From: a bacterium
GTDB lineage: Bacteria > Planctomycetota > Planctomycetia > Isosphaerales > Isosphaeraceae
Reading direction: 5' to 3'
NCBI GenBank assembly: GCA_016125085.1
Contig: WGMM01000044.1
Location: 1 to 48,927, forward strand
Length of the DNA: 48,927 bases
The stretch's first letter is position 1. Each line of letters opens with the position of its first letter. The position numbers were made by a program, and so were the translations under genes. Positions 8,780 through 18,900 of this stretch are shown one piece after another. The notes beneath the pieces are model-generated. The model was not told where the DNA came from. It saw only the letters and a list, made by a program, of their open reading frames with translations, and searched no databases.

Positions 8780-9120
8780 TGAGACAATCTCCTGTCGTAT
8801 GGGTCGAAAAGTCCCGACCCGAAATGGTGTGAATACCACAATGGCAGATGCATCCGAAAAATCTCATTCATGAGCGAGTGCAAGCGGTCGTTCGATTCCG
8901 CTGGCAACCGAAGATTCGACCTGAGCTGGTCCTCAAGCGGCGAAGGCTCCTTGAAATGGAATGCGTTCGAAATTCCGCTTCAGAGTACCGAAGCTTTCAA
9001 CATGGCGACGCGCGTACGATCGAAAGTACCCGCGACGATTCGGGATTCGAAATTCAGCGATCGAAATTCCATCGCTAGAATCGCGGGCAAAGACTTCGAG
9101 GTTATGTGCTCTCCAGGGTT
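8780..9120. other. non-coding stretch
   Basis: No gene is supported here. The stretch holds the 5' leader of the HAF-like gene (ribosome binding site at 8788-8793) and, on its other side, the 3' end of the kinase operon. A small imperfect hairpin, GCGAT...ATCGC, lies around 9057-9074. Nothing else was recognised. Confidence 0.4.
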
Positions 9121-9429
9121 TCAGTGATTGGGGGCGCCGAATTCCGCAGCGAGAAGTTTCCTGGCGACGTCATTACGAAGTTCGTTGAGTTCGCCGATGA
9201 ATGGCTCGGTCTTGTCCTGCACAGCCGATTCGAAACTTTCGCGTGCTGATTCGAAATCGCAGGCTGCGATCTGGAGTTTTGCCAGGGCGTACCAATAGAC
9301 ACCCGACTTGCCGTTCCAGTTCGCTGTCATGCCCCCGCTCCTGCCAGTCTTGCTTTCTTGAGACCCCGATGGAGTTACGGCCCATCGGGATGAGATGCCG
9401 AAGATGATCGAATTCCGTGAACTGTTCAT
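9121..9429 (-). CDS. small TPR-like protein coupled to the kinase
   Basis: A 102-residue protein starting MNSSRNSIIFGISSRWAV. Its ATG overlaps the kinase stop (ATGA, 9426-9429), so translation is probably coupled. The last 55 residues, YWYALAKLQIAACDFESARE and SFESAVQDKTEPFIGELNEL, resemble one helix pair of a tetratricopeptide repeat. Many planctomycete WD40 kinases end in, or sit next to, TPR-like helices, so this may be a detached tail. The N-terminal half is low in hydrophobics and matches nothing known. The paralogous locus at 33.7-38 kb lacks a counterpart. No function can be assigned beyond a likely partner of the kinase. Confidence 0.6.
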   Translation of the reverse strand: MNSSRNSIIFGISSRWAVTPSGSQESKTGRSGGMTANWNGKSGVYWYALAKLQIAACDFESARESFESAVQDKTEPFIGELNELRNDVARKLLAAEFGAPNH

Positions 9430-12400
9430 GGTGACGCCCTTACCCGGGATTTCCAGAGTTTCACCTTGCCGGCGTGGTCGCAAGAGGCCAGCGTCGATCC
9501 GTCGGGCGACCAGGCCAGTGCATTGACCTGCTCTTCGTGGCCTTTCAGGTCCAGCAAGTTTTGCAGGGTCAATGGATCCCAAAGGCGGATCGTTCTGCCC
9601 ATGCCCGCAGCGGCCAGAACTCGGCCGTCGGGCGACCAGGCCAGACTGCGGATTTCGCTGTCCTCGCTGTGTATTCGAGCCGTTTCTGACATCGTGGCAG
9701 GGTCGAGGAAGCTGATCATGCCGAACTTATCGCATGCTGCCAGCCTCGTGGCATCAGGCGACCAGGCCAGTGAAGTGAACTGAGTGGGGCCCATATAGCT
9801 GCATTTCTCGATTCTAGTAGCGACGTCCCAGAGGCGTACGGTGTGGTCGTTGGAAGCTGAGGCAAGCCATTTGCCATCCGGGCTGAAGGCGACCCAACGG
9901 ATCTTGTTCGTATGACCTTCAAGATTGCCCAATTCGTCACCGGTTCTACCATTCCGAAGGAGAACGATCTTGTCGTCTCCTCCGAAGGCGAGAATCGAGC
10001 CGTCCGGGCTGAACGTGACGGTGCGATCGAAGCCCGTCGGATTATCGACCGTCTTGAGCGGCTTCCATGTTTCGAAGCGTGCGATGTCATCGACGCTCCA
10101 GAGTTTTGGAGTCGTCTGTCGAGAGAACGCGCCTGTTGCGAGGCGCTTGCCGTCAGGCGAGATTGCAAGAGCAGACAGCATTCCCACATGCGGTTTGCCT
10201 GAAGTGACGAGAATTCCGTTGTCCAAGTTCCATACACGGATCGTTTTCCCTTCGCCCACATCGTCGCTGCCGCTGATGAGGAATTGACCGTCGGGTGTGA
10301 AACTCAGTGACCAGGCTTCGGACGTATGCCCGGCAGGTTCGACTGGTTGATCTCCGGGGAATTTCCATCGCTTGATCGCAAGACCGTTACTCAGAAGCAT
10401 CGTATGGCCATCGGCAGAAATGAATGGCGTTGCACTCAACGGCTCCGGCCTTCCCGGAAAGGTCGCGACTAAATTACCCGTGCTCGTGTCATGGACCTTC
10501 AAGGGGGTCTGGCCGCCCGGGATCCCCCACGTCGAAATCGCGACATGCTCGCCAGCGGGGGACAGGGTCACCTTGAAGCTCACTTTCTCTCGATCTTTGC
10601 CCTCGACCGGGATCGTTCGTGTCGTCCGGACGGAGCGATTCCAGACGAACACATCATTCGATGAATTACGACAGACAATCGTTCCGCCATCATGCGAAAG
10701 CCAGCCGTCTCGAATGAAGAGATCCTTGCAATGCAAACGATCGACTTCCTTACCGCTGGCGGCCTCGAGAACTACGATGTCTTTGGACACGTTCGAGAAG
10801 TGAACGAGATACTTTCTGTCCGCTGACAAGTCGATCCAGTCGAGCCTGTCGCCTTCGAAACGGGCAATCGTTTTCCTTGCTCCGCTGAGAATGTCGATCG
10901 CCGAAAGGACCCCCGGGCTGTTCACGGTGAAATATCGGCCGTCAGATGTCTTGCAGATGGAAAGGCTTTTGGTGTCTCTGTTCAATCGTTCGGGCCGAGC
11001 CGGATCGGAATTCAGGTCGTAGAATTTCGTAACGTGATGTGTAAGGCCTTCCAATGCGCACTCAATCGCCAGAATTCCGCTTTTCGAATCGAAGTCAATT
11101 CGATTGATCCAGGCGTCTTCAATTCCATCGATGCTCGCCAGGCGCTTCCCTGTGGCCAGATCCCAGACGAACGCTTCACCGAAATATCCACCAGTTGGTT
11201 CGGAAGGACCGGCCGCCGAGACAAGCATGCCCCCATCGTCGGATACGGCGAGCAGTCTGACAGGCCGCGAATGGCCGCTCAGCGTTCTCACGACTTTCTC
11301 TCTTAAGGTATCGACGATGACGACTTCCCCCTCTTCGGACCCGAATGCGAACTTTCGTCCGCCTTCCAGTTCGATGAATCCGCGCACATAGCTGGAATGC
11401 CGCGGATAGACGATGATGTCCCTGCGCGCGTCAGTCCGAAGATATCCCCAGACGAAATCCCGCTGGTCGACACCATCCGGACCCGGGCGAATTTCGTCCA
11501 GTATCTCCTGTGCACGTTCGTACTGGCGGGCATCGAGGGCCTCGTTCGCATCGTGCAGGCGGGCCGCGTAAAGATGTCGTTCCGAGATCGCCAGCCGCTT
11601 TTCGGCCAGCTCTCGTGCGGTCTCGGCCTGTTTGCGTGCCTTCTCGGTCTCTTCACGCGACTGTATGGCTTCGTTACGCGAAATTTCGCCCTCTGCGAGT
11701 GCCGTTTCGGCATGTTCGAGAGCGTTTTCGGCTTTGCGTTCGGACCGAATCGCTCGAATGGCCAGCAAGGTGCTGGCAGACGTTCCTGAGACAAGAGCGA
11801 GGCTGAGCAGCCCAGCCGTCGTCAAGGCAGCACGATTACGATCTGCGTATTTCCGCACCCGATACCAGGTCGACGGCGGGCAGGCTTCCACAACCTGATT
11901 GGTGCGGTACCGCTCTACATCCGCCGCGAAGTCGGTGGCAGTCTCGTAGCGCCGCTGACGGTCCTTTTCGATCGCCTTCATAACGACCCAGTCGAGTTCG
12001 CCCTTCATAGTCGCGCTCAGCCGCCTGGGGTCGACTTTGCGCTGGAAGGAAACGCTTGAAATCGAGTCGCCCAGTGTGCTCAGACGGACGCTCGGTCGGG
12101 GCGGTTCTTCCTCACGGATGATCCTTCGCATCTCGTCGAAGGCAGCTTTTTTCAGCGATTCAGAGTCAAACGGCGTGGTACCTGTCAGCAGCTCGTAGAG
12201 CAACACACCGAGGCTGTAGATGTCGCTGCGGGTGTCGACATCCACGCCCGAAAGCTCGGCCTGCTCGGGGCTGACGTACAACGGTGTGCCGACAAACTGG
12301 TGGAAGCCGGTAAACAGCGTCTTGTCCGTGAGGCTCTGGCCCGTGGCCTTGGCGACGCCGAAGTCGATGACTTTCGGAACTCCGACACCGTCGATGATCG

Positions 12401-13052
12401 TCACGAGCACGTTCGAAGGCTTCAAATCCCGATGGATCACACCCTTTTGGTGGGCGTGCTGCACGGCCCTGCAGACGAGGACGAAGAGGTCGAGCCGGTC
12501 GTCGATAGAAAGCTGCTGCTGGTCGCAATATTCGGTGATCGGGGTTCCGCGGACGAGCTCCATGACGAAATAGGGGCGGCCGTCGGGCGTCATGCCGCCG
12601 TCAAACACGCGGGCGATATTCGGGTGGTCCATCATGGCCAGGGCCTGCCGCTCGGCCTCGAAGCGGGCGATGACCTGCTTCGTGTCCATGCCGGGCTTGA
12701 TGACCTTCAAAGCCACTTTGCGACGCACAGGAATCGACTGCTCAGCCAGCCAGACAGTGCCCATGCCGCCTTCGCCGATGGGTTCGAGGAGCTTGTAGGG
12801 GCCGATGGAAGCTGAAGGATAAAGGTCAGATGAAAAGCCCTGGACCATAGCCTTGTGTACGGCTGGCTCACCGGCCTTGGATTCCGGCGGCAATTCGTCG
12901 AGGCGATCACGGGCTTCGAACAGAGCGTCGATCTCTGTCCGCAACGAAGAATCGTCGCCGCAGACCTCATCGAGATAAGCCGCTCGCTCATCGAGCGACT
13001 GAATCTCGATTGCGCTCAGGAAAATCGATTGCTCGGATTTCCGGGGATGCAT
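9426..13052 (-). CDS. Ser/Thr protein kinase with C-terminal WD40 repeats
   Basis: A 1208-residue membrane kinase. An N-terminal helical segment (FLSAIEIQSLDERAAYLDEV) typical of planctomycete kinases paired with ECF sigma factors precedes the catalytic domain. Kinase motifs are the glycine loop GEGGMGTV (93-100), catalytic lysine VALK (Lys116), HRDLKPSN (207-214), DFG (230-232) and GTPLYVSPEQA. A hydrophobic segment (LLSLALVSGTSASTLLAI), a coiled coil rich in Glu/Ala/Arg, and some 600 residues of WD40 blades follow (LAWSPDGRVLAAAGMGRTIR, FSPDGKWLASASNDHTVRLW). It should phosphorylate proteins from the cytoplasmic face; the WD40 side as a sensor or scaffold is inferred. The sigma gene lies 104 bases upstream and a small ORF overlaps its end. 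The start has GAGG upstream. Confidence 0.93.
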   Translation of the reverse strand: MHPRKSEQSIFLSAIEIQSLDERAAYLDEVCGDDSSLRTEIDALFEARDRLDELPPESKAGEPAVHKAMVQGFSSDLYPSASIGPYKLLEPIGEGGMGTVWLAEQSIPVRRKVALKVIKPGMDTKQVIARFEAERQALAMMDHPNIARVFDGGMTPDGRPYFVMELVRGTPITEYCDQQQLSIDDRLDLFVLVCRAVQHAHQKGVIHRDLKPSNVLVTIIDGVGVPKVIDFGVAKATGQSLTDKTLFTGFHQFVGTPLYVSPEQAELSGVDVDTRSDIYSLGVLLYELLTGTTPFDSESLKKAAFDEMRRIIREEEPPRPSVRLSTLGDSISSVSFQRKVDPRRLSATMKGELDWVVMKAIEKDRQRRYETATDFAADVERYRTNQVVEACPPSTWYRVRKYADRNRAALTTAGLLSLALVSGTSASTLLAIRAIRSERKAENALEHAETALAEGEISRNEAIQSREETEKARKQAETARELAEKRLAISERHLYAARLHDANEALDARQYERAQEILDEIRPGPDGVDQRDFVWGYLRTDARRDIIVYPRHSSYVRGFIELEGGRKFAFGSEEGEVVIVDTLREKVVRTLSGHSRPVRLLAVSDDGGMLVSAAGPSEPTGGYFGEAFVWDLATGKRLASIDGIEDAWINRIDFDSKSGILAIECALEGLTHHVTKFYDLNSDPARPERLNRDTKSLSICKTSDGRYFTVNSPGVLSAIDILSGARKTIARFEGDRLDWIDLSADRKYLVHFSNVSKDIVVLEAASGKEVDRLHCKDLFIRDGWLSHDGGTIVCRNSSNDVFVWNRSVRTTRTIPVEGKDREKVSFKVTLSPAGEHVAISTWGIPGGQTPLKVHDTSTGNLVATFPGRPEPLSATPFISADGHTMLLSNGLAIKRWKFPGDQPVEPAGHTSEAWSLSFTPDGQFLISGSDDVGEGKTIRVWNLDNGILVTSGKPHVGMLSALAISPDGKRLATGAFSRQTTPKLWSVDDIARFETWKPLKTVDNPTGFDRTVTFSPDGSILAFGGDDKIVLLRNGRTGDELGNLEGHTNKIRWVAFSPDGKWLASASNDHTVRLWDVATRIEKCSYMGPTQFTSLAWSPDATRLAACDKFGMISFLDPATMSETARIHSEDSEIRSLAWSPDGRVLAAAGMGRTIRLWDPLTLQNLLDLKGHEEQVNALAWSPDGSTLASCDHAGKVKLWKSRVRASP

Positions 13053-13156
13053 TGACGAACCTCATGCGATACGACGTGCGTTGTCGATGTCCTATGCGAA
13101 ATCGGACCATGGAAGCGGAAACGAATTATCGAAAAAATTCGCGAATATTACCTCGG

Positions 13157-13717
13157 TCAGGACCGATCCAGCTCACGCTTGAGCCAGACCCGTGCGTAAG
13201 ACCAGTCATTTCGTGCCGTACGTTCATCGATTCCGAGAATATCGGCAGCTTCTTTTACGCTGATCTCCAGAAAGAAACGCATATGAACGACGTCGGCAGC
13301 GCGAGCGTTCACCTCCTGGAGCTTCATCAGTGCCTCGTCCAGGTCAAGAAGTTCGTCCGTCGACGTATCGATTCCCAGCAGGGAGTCGATCAACTCGCAG
13401 CGAATCATCTGGCCGCCGTACTTTCGTGCTTTTTTCCGGCGGGCGTTTTCGACCAGAATCTGGCGCATGGCGTTTGCGGCCGCAGCGAAAAAGTGGCCGG
13501 GATTCGACCAGTCGCGACTCTCACCTTCCGGCCCGAGCAACCGCAGATACGCTTCATGCACGAGCGCTGTGGCTTGAATGGTCTGTCCTGGTCTTTCGGC
13601 GGCAAGGCGTGCTGCGGCCAGACTACGCAGTTCGTCATAAACCAGCGGCAACAGTTCCTCGGCGGCCATCGGTTCGCTGGATTGGAACGCGGAAAGGATT
13701 CGGGTAAGGCTGGACAT
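13157..13717 (-). CDS. ECF-type RNA polymerase sigma factor (TIGR02999-like)
   Basis: A 186-residue sigma-70 family protein starting MSSLTRILSAFQSSEPMAAE. The frame is open further upstream, but GAGGG before the ATG at 13717 and the family N-terminus support this start. Region 2 shows LLPLVYDELRSLAAARLAAE and TALVHEAYLRLL; region 4 shows EISVKEAADILGIDERTARN followed by YARVWLKREL. These match the planctomycete ECF group of TIGR02999. No anti-sigma factor is next to it. The downstream WD40 kinase, 104 bases away on the same strand, is the likely regulator, as proposed for such sigma-kinase pairs. The target promoters are unknown. Confidence 0.92.
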   Translation of the reverse strand: MSSLTRILSAFQSSEPMAAEELLPLVYDELRSLAAARLAAERPGQTIQATALVHEAYLRLLGPEGESRDWSNPGHFFAAAANAMRQILVENARRKKARKYGGQMIRCELIDSLLGIDTSTDELLDLDEALMKLQEVNARAADVVHMRFFLEISVKEAADILGIDERTARNDWSYARVWLKRELDRS

Positions 13718-14206
13718 GTTGCGCCCTCGCGAAAACCGTTTTGTCCGGAAATTCGGTTCGGACAGACAAGTATCCACCAAAATGACTTCCTGATCCAGAA
13801 CTTTGCACAAAACCTCGTAACTTGCTTGCGCCAAGCGTTCTCCGTCTTTCCTGCCTCGCTGATTTCCTGGCACATGAATCGTCACTCAATATTTTTCGAA
13901 AAATTCCAGCCCGCTTTGGGTCACGATTTTCGCATTGGAGTCGAACGGCACTTCAAGCACATCGCCTGAATCGAAGTCCTGGTCACACGTATTCGGGAGT
14001 TCGAGGCGAGAGGCTCGACTTCGATCATGGCTCGGCGGCAGGTCTGCTGAGATTAACCGATGGGCGGCTGAAGGGGTAAGTACACTCGTGCAGCGAGCAT
14101 TTCACCATGCACAATCACTAATGCATCAATTTGCAGAGTTTCCAGTCGTCAGTCGATGACGGAGAATCAGCGAAACTACTTGATCCAGGCTTAACAGGAG
14201 TAACCC
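13718..14206. other. divergent intergenic region
   Basis: 489 bases separate the sigma factor gene (minus) from the hemopexin-like gene (plus), so both promoters should lie here. Open frames that cross it look unlike proteins. It contains the ribosome binding site AGGAG at about 14193-14197 for the plus-strand gene. No operator-like palindrome or convincing -35/-10 pair was seen. Confidence 0.4.
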
Positions 14207-15355
14207 ATGAATCGGCACCTCATCTTGGCTTCAATCTTCACGACTCTTTTCGCGAATTTCCCGAGCAGTACTCACGCGGACCACAATCCCGCATGGGATC
14301 GATTTGACGCAGCCTTCGGACCGTATGGTAACCACAAGAAGGCTTGGTTCTTCAAGGGCAACAAATTCATCAAGTATGACCTTAAGAAACAGGAGGCAGT
14401 TTACGGCCCGATCCCGATCAGCGACGCCTTCGACGGGATGACGTTCATCGACGGCATCGATGCCGCATTCAGCCGTGAAAATAAGGCGTGGTTCTTCAAG
14501 GGCAACAAGTTCATCAAGTACGACCTTGATGAAAAGGTGGCTGATTACGGCCCGATCCCGATCAGCGACGCTTTCGAAGGGATGACGTTCACCGACGGCG
14601 TCGATGCCGCATTGAGTCATGGGAACAAAGCGTGGTTCTTCAAGGGCAACAAGGTCATCACTTACGACCTCGATAAGAAGAAGGCTGATCATGGCCCGCT
14701 ACCGATCGGTCGCGTTTTTCCCGAAATGAAGTTCACGGACGGAGTCGATGCCGCTTTCGATTATGGCGACGGCCATGCAAGGTTTTTCCGGGGGAAAAAG
14801 TTCATAAAGTACGACCTCAATGAAATGAAGGCAGCTCATCCGGCGACTCCTGTTTCCACTGCATGGAAAGGGGTCTGCAAGCCGCAAGTCATTTCGCCGC
14901 CCCGGGAGGGCATGAAGGTCAAACTGCCGATCAAGGCTTCCCGCGAGACCGCAACATGGACCATCGACGCTCAGGGAGGCGTGACCTCAGCGATCCGGTA
15001 CACGGTCGGGCCGGGCAATGGATCCAAGAGATATTCGACGGGGCTCATTGTCGAGTTCGCCGACGGTCATATTTACACCGCCAGCGCCACTGAGACGATA
15101 GGTCGGCATTTGTATGAAACAAGAAGGGGAACAGAGGAGAACAACAACCACAATGCCCTTCCTATCGATCATCTCAAAGACATTCGTCGCGTCTATGTGA
15201 AGTACAAGGTTGGTCCCAGCGGTCCGGGTACTATCGAAGAGGAGATCCAGGAGGCGAAGAAATGGGTGAAGGAGGCAGACAAGATCTATAAAGAGTTGAA
15301 GGACACCGACCTGGTGCGTGATGCGGTGACTTATTCCTCCGGAATTGGTGGGTGA
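14207..15355 (+). CDS. exported hemopexin-repeat protein
   Basis: A 382-residue protein with a signal peptide (MNRHLILASIFTTLFANFPS, cut near THA/DH). Four hemopexin-type blades fill residues 32-220. Each has the form 'DAAF...NKAWFFKGNKFIKYDL...GPIPISDAF.GM', the classical 'D(G/A)AF...FF+G..Y..YD' blade. Four blades make one complete propeller. Residues 228-382 form a second domain (TWTIDAQGGVTSAIRYTVGP, LIVEFADGHIYTASATETIG, DIRRVYVKYKV) resembling a beta-rich sugar- or matrix-binding fold, ending in a helical tail. The function is unknown; surface binding is a guess. AGGAG precedes the ATG. Two terminator-like hairpins follow, so it appears to be a single-gene unit. Confidence 0.8.
   Translation: MNRHLILASIFTTLFANFPSSTHADHNPAWDRFDAAFGPYGNHKKAWFFKGNKFIKYDLKKQEAVYGPIPISDAFDGMTFIDGIDAAFSRENKAWFFKGNKFIKYDLDEKVADYGPIPISDAFEGMTFTDGVDAALSHGNKAWFFKGNKVITYDLDKKKADHGPLPIGRVFPEMKFTDGVDAAFDYGDGHARFFRGKKFIKYDLNEMKAAHPATPVSTAWKGVCKPQVISPPREGMKVKLPIKASRETATWTIDAQGGVTSAIRYTVGPGNGSKRYSTGLIVEFADGHIYTASATETIGRHLYETRRGTEENNNHNALPIDHLKDIRRVYVKYKVGPSGPGTIEEEIQEAKKWVKEADKIYKELKDTDLVRDAVTYSSGIGG
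14300..14866 (+). repeat. 144-bp repeats encoding hemopexin blades
   Basis: The segment coding for the four blades is internally repeated. The string TGGTTCTTCAAGGGCAAC begins at 14345, 14489 and 14633, an exact 144-base (48-codon) period. A diverged fourth copy lies about 144-147 bases further on. The first three copies are nearly identical at nucleotide level, including third codon positions, which points to recent duplication or gene conversion. Confidence 0.8.
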
Positions 15356-15376
15356 ACTCAAGAAGGGGGCGTGCGG

Positions 15377-15400
15377 CCGGGGCATTTCTTTTTGCCCCGG
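15377..15400 (+). terminator. hairpin after the hemopexin-like gene
   Basis: CCGGGGCA (15377-15384) pairs perfectly with TGCCCCGG (15393-15400) across a T-rich 8-base loop. It lies 21 bases after the stop codon. The U-tract is inside the loop rather than after the stem, so intrinsic termination is only plausible. Confidence 0.45.
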
Positions 15401-15484
15401 TCCCCTGGCTTCGTTTGAGCCGCAAATCCTCACGCTGCGTCAGACCCGGCTAGCCGAAGTGGCACCTGGCATCATCGATCTCTC

Positions 15485-15508
15485 GCTCAGCGGTCCTGGC
15501 CGCTGAGC
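15485..15508 (+). terminator. second hairpin after the hemopexin-like gene
   Basis: GCTCAGCGG (15485-15493) pairs perfectly with CCGCTGAGC (15500-15508) over a 6-base loop and is followed by TTGTTC. It may be a back-up terminator to the hairpin at 15377. The rest of the gap 15509-15990 has no supported gene, only the leader of the following giant gene. Confidence 0.45.
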
Positions 15509-15990
15509 TTGTTCGTCAGGCCGATTATTGGACTTTCTGCTGAGCCGGCCGATTCCTCTTCCTCGCAAGAGATTACGAATGACATCCGCAAATGCCGGAG
15601 AGCTGGCACCTCCTCGCGACGAATGAAATCCGCTCGCGAGAGTCCTCGAGAAAGTGAACAACTGGATCAAACAATAATTCAGCCTGATTCTCAAATTCGC
15701 TCAATAGTTCTTATCCTATCGGATCGAGTGTTTTACGCCTTGTCGAGTTCGCACCGACGACATCAGCACTCAAGAATTCGAAATAAAACACGCCCGCTTC
15801 CCGGCACATTTCTCGCATTGGAGTCAGGCGACTCCTCCATCACCTCGATGAATCGAATACCTGATCACACCTTCGGTAATCCAAGTCGACAATCAGGTCT
15901 TCGATCACAACGAAAATCATCGATTCCGTTGAGGATGCATCCAGGGCGATTGGCCTTCAACACCCGAATCTGCTTCAAGGACTTCCTTCC

Positions 15991-18900
15991 ATGCCGCAAA
16001 AGCTATCGCGTCAAAGGTTCGGTCGAAATCGCCGATGGTTCCTTCCTGACCAGTTCGGACTCGAAGAACGCCATTTGCTCTCTGCCGCCAATCTCGCGGG
16101 GGCTTTCAGCCAAGCGGAGGAAGTCGTTTCGATCCGTAAATCGAACCGGGCCAGGCTACTCGAAATACGCGGCACATCCGGCGCTGATACTGTCGAAATC
16201 GGCCGCTCCGCCCGCGGGTTCGTCACCCTGACGATCGACGGCGTCGTCCGGTCCGGTGACCTTCGCGACCGGGCCTCGTTCGACCGCCGCCTTTTCGGCT
16301 TGCGGGTCGACCGGCTCACCTCCGTACGGCTCGTCGGCGACGATCCGCACGATACCCTTATGCTCGACACCGTTCTCGGTTCCGCGGCCCGGCCTGCGAG
16401 AATTCAGAGCAGCGTGGTCGCCATCACCTCGCCTCTGACGCAGTTGGGTACTCTGCGGATCGAGGCCAGGTCGATCACCATCTCGGCCGCCGTGCGGGCC
16501 GATTCCATCATGCTGTCGGCTGCCGGTCTACTCATTGTCGAAGCCGGCGGGTCGCTCTCGGCCTCCAGGTCGATTTCCCTGAACGCCGACCGGCTCGTTC
16601 AAACGGGAAATCTGGCCGCGCCGGCGATCTCCGTCTCGGCCGCCGTGCTCATTCGCTCGGGCACGATCACATCCCCAGGCGGGGTCGTCGAGGCCACTTT
16701 CACCGAAAATTATGTCGCCACAAGGGATGCGGCGATCGATGTCTCCTCTGCGACAGGCACCGGCGGAACGATCCGGATCGACGGCGGCGAATCCGGGCAC
16801 CTGTTCAATTCCGGCACGCTGCGGGCCACGGGCGGCACGAAGGGTGGCGAAATTCGCGTTTCGGGCCGGGATGTCGTCTGGGTCGGCGGCGGGGCCGACG
16901 TTTCAGGCGGCACTTCGGGCGGCCTGATCCATGTGGGCGGCGGCTGGCAGGGGTCGGACGCGACAATGTCGAAGGCCCGCTCTCTGCAAGTCTCGCCCCA
17001 TACGGCTTTTTCGGCCGACCGGGGCACCCTGGTGCTGTGGTCGGAGGAATCGACGACGAACCTGGCCGCCATCACGGCCCCGGGCGGTTCGGTCGAGGTG
17101 TCTTCGAAGGGCGTTCTGAATCATGCGGGCAGGGTCGATGTGGGCGAGTCCGGGCGGTTCCTGCTCGATCCGAAAAACATCGTAATCGCCGACAATGTGA
17201 TGGGCGGCGTGCCGATGTTCGAACTGGTCAACCCGACCCCGAACGCGAACGACAACTTCGGAGCGTCGATCGTCCCCTTGTCCACCGGCAACGTGGTAGT
17301 GACCGACCCGGGCGACGACGCCGTCGCGACGAATGCGGGTGCGGTTTATCTCTATGAAGGAGCCACGGGGGTGTTGATCAGTACGCTGACGGGGTCGAGG
17401 GCGAATGATGGGGTGGGCGGTGGCGGCGTGACGGCCCTGACGAACGGGAATTTTGTCGTCCGTAGTACGAACTGCGACAACGGTACGGTCGACAATGCCG
17501 GGGCGGTGACGTGGAGCAGCGGCACGACGGGCGTGTCGGGTGTCGTGTCGGCCTCCAACAGCCTGGTCGGATCCACGGCGAGCGATGTGGTCGGCGAAGG
17601 CGGAGTGAGGACTCTTACGAACGGGAACTATGTCGTTACCAGTCGATTTTGGGATAACGGGGCGATCGTCGATGCCGGGGCTGTGTCATGGGGCAACGGC
17701 GCGACGGGCGTGTCGGGTGTCGTGTCGGCCTCCAACAGCCTGGTCGGATCCACGGAGAGCGATCTGGTCGGCAATGGCGGCGTGACGGCCCTTACGAACG
17801 GGAATTATGTGGTCGGCAGTCGCTTATGGGACAACGGGGCGATCGTCGATGCCGGGGCGGTGTCATGGGCCAATGGCACGACGGGCTTGACGGGTGTGGT
17901 ATCGGCGTCCAATAGCCTGGTCGGATCGACAGCGAGCGATGAAGTCGGCATCGCTGTGACGGCCCTTACGAACGGGAATTATGTGGTCGCCAGTCGCTTT
18001 TGGAATAACGGCGTAATCACCGATGCCGGGGCTGTGACATGGGGCAATGGCACCTCTGGAATGACGGGTGTCGTGTCGGCCTCCAATAGCCTGGTCGGCA
18101 CCTCGTCGCTAGATTTAGTCGGCATTGGCGGCGTGAAGGCCCTTTCGAACGGGAATTATGTGGTTAACAGTTCCTTATGGGACAACGGGGCGATCGTCGA
18201 TGCCGGGGCGGCGACATGGGGCAATGGCACGACTGGAATGACGGGTGTCGTGTCGGTCTCCAACAGCCTGGTCGGATCCACCACAAGCGATCAGGTCGGC
18301 TCTGGCGGCATAACGGCGCTTACGAACGGGAATTACGTGGTCGGGATTTTGTACTGGGACAATGGAGCGATCGTCGATGCCGGGGCTGTGGCATGGGGCA
18401 ATGGCACGACTGGAACTACGGGTGTGGTATCGGCCTCCAACAGCCTGGTCGGATCCACGACAAGCGATCAGGTCAGCTTTGGCGGTATAACGGCACTTAC
18501 GAACGGGAATTATGTGGTCGCCAGTCGATATTGGGACAACGGAGCCGCCACCGATGCCGGGGCAGTCACTTGGGGCGATGGGACGACGGGAGTTACGGGC
18601 GGTGTTTCTGACTCGAACAGCCTGGTCGGAACCTCGGCGAACGATCAGGTCGGTAATGGCGGCGCAACCGCACTGTCGAACGGGAATTATGTGGTCCGAA
18701 GTTCGATCTGGGACAATGGAGCTGTTGTGAATGCCGGTGCGGCGACATGGGGCGATGGTACGATCGGCGTCACGGGTGTGGTTTCAACCTCGAACAGTCT
18801 GGTCGGAACCACGGCAAGCGATCAGGTCGGCTCTAATGGCGTAACAGCCCTTACAAACGGAAATTATGTCGTCCGAAGTATGGACTGGGACAATGGTCCG

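Noticed and set aside
15509..16231. 240-codon plus-strand frame before and into the giant repeat gene
   Set aside because: Ser/Arg-rich without any motif; it overlaps the start of the giant gene, which has a ribosome binding site and the LEERHLLSA motif.
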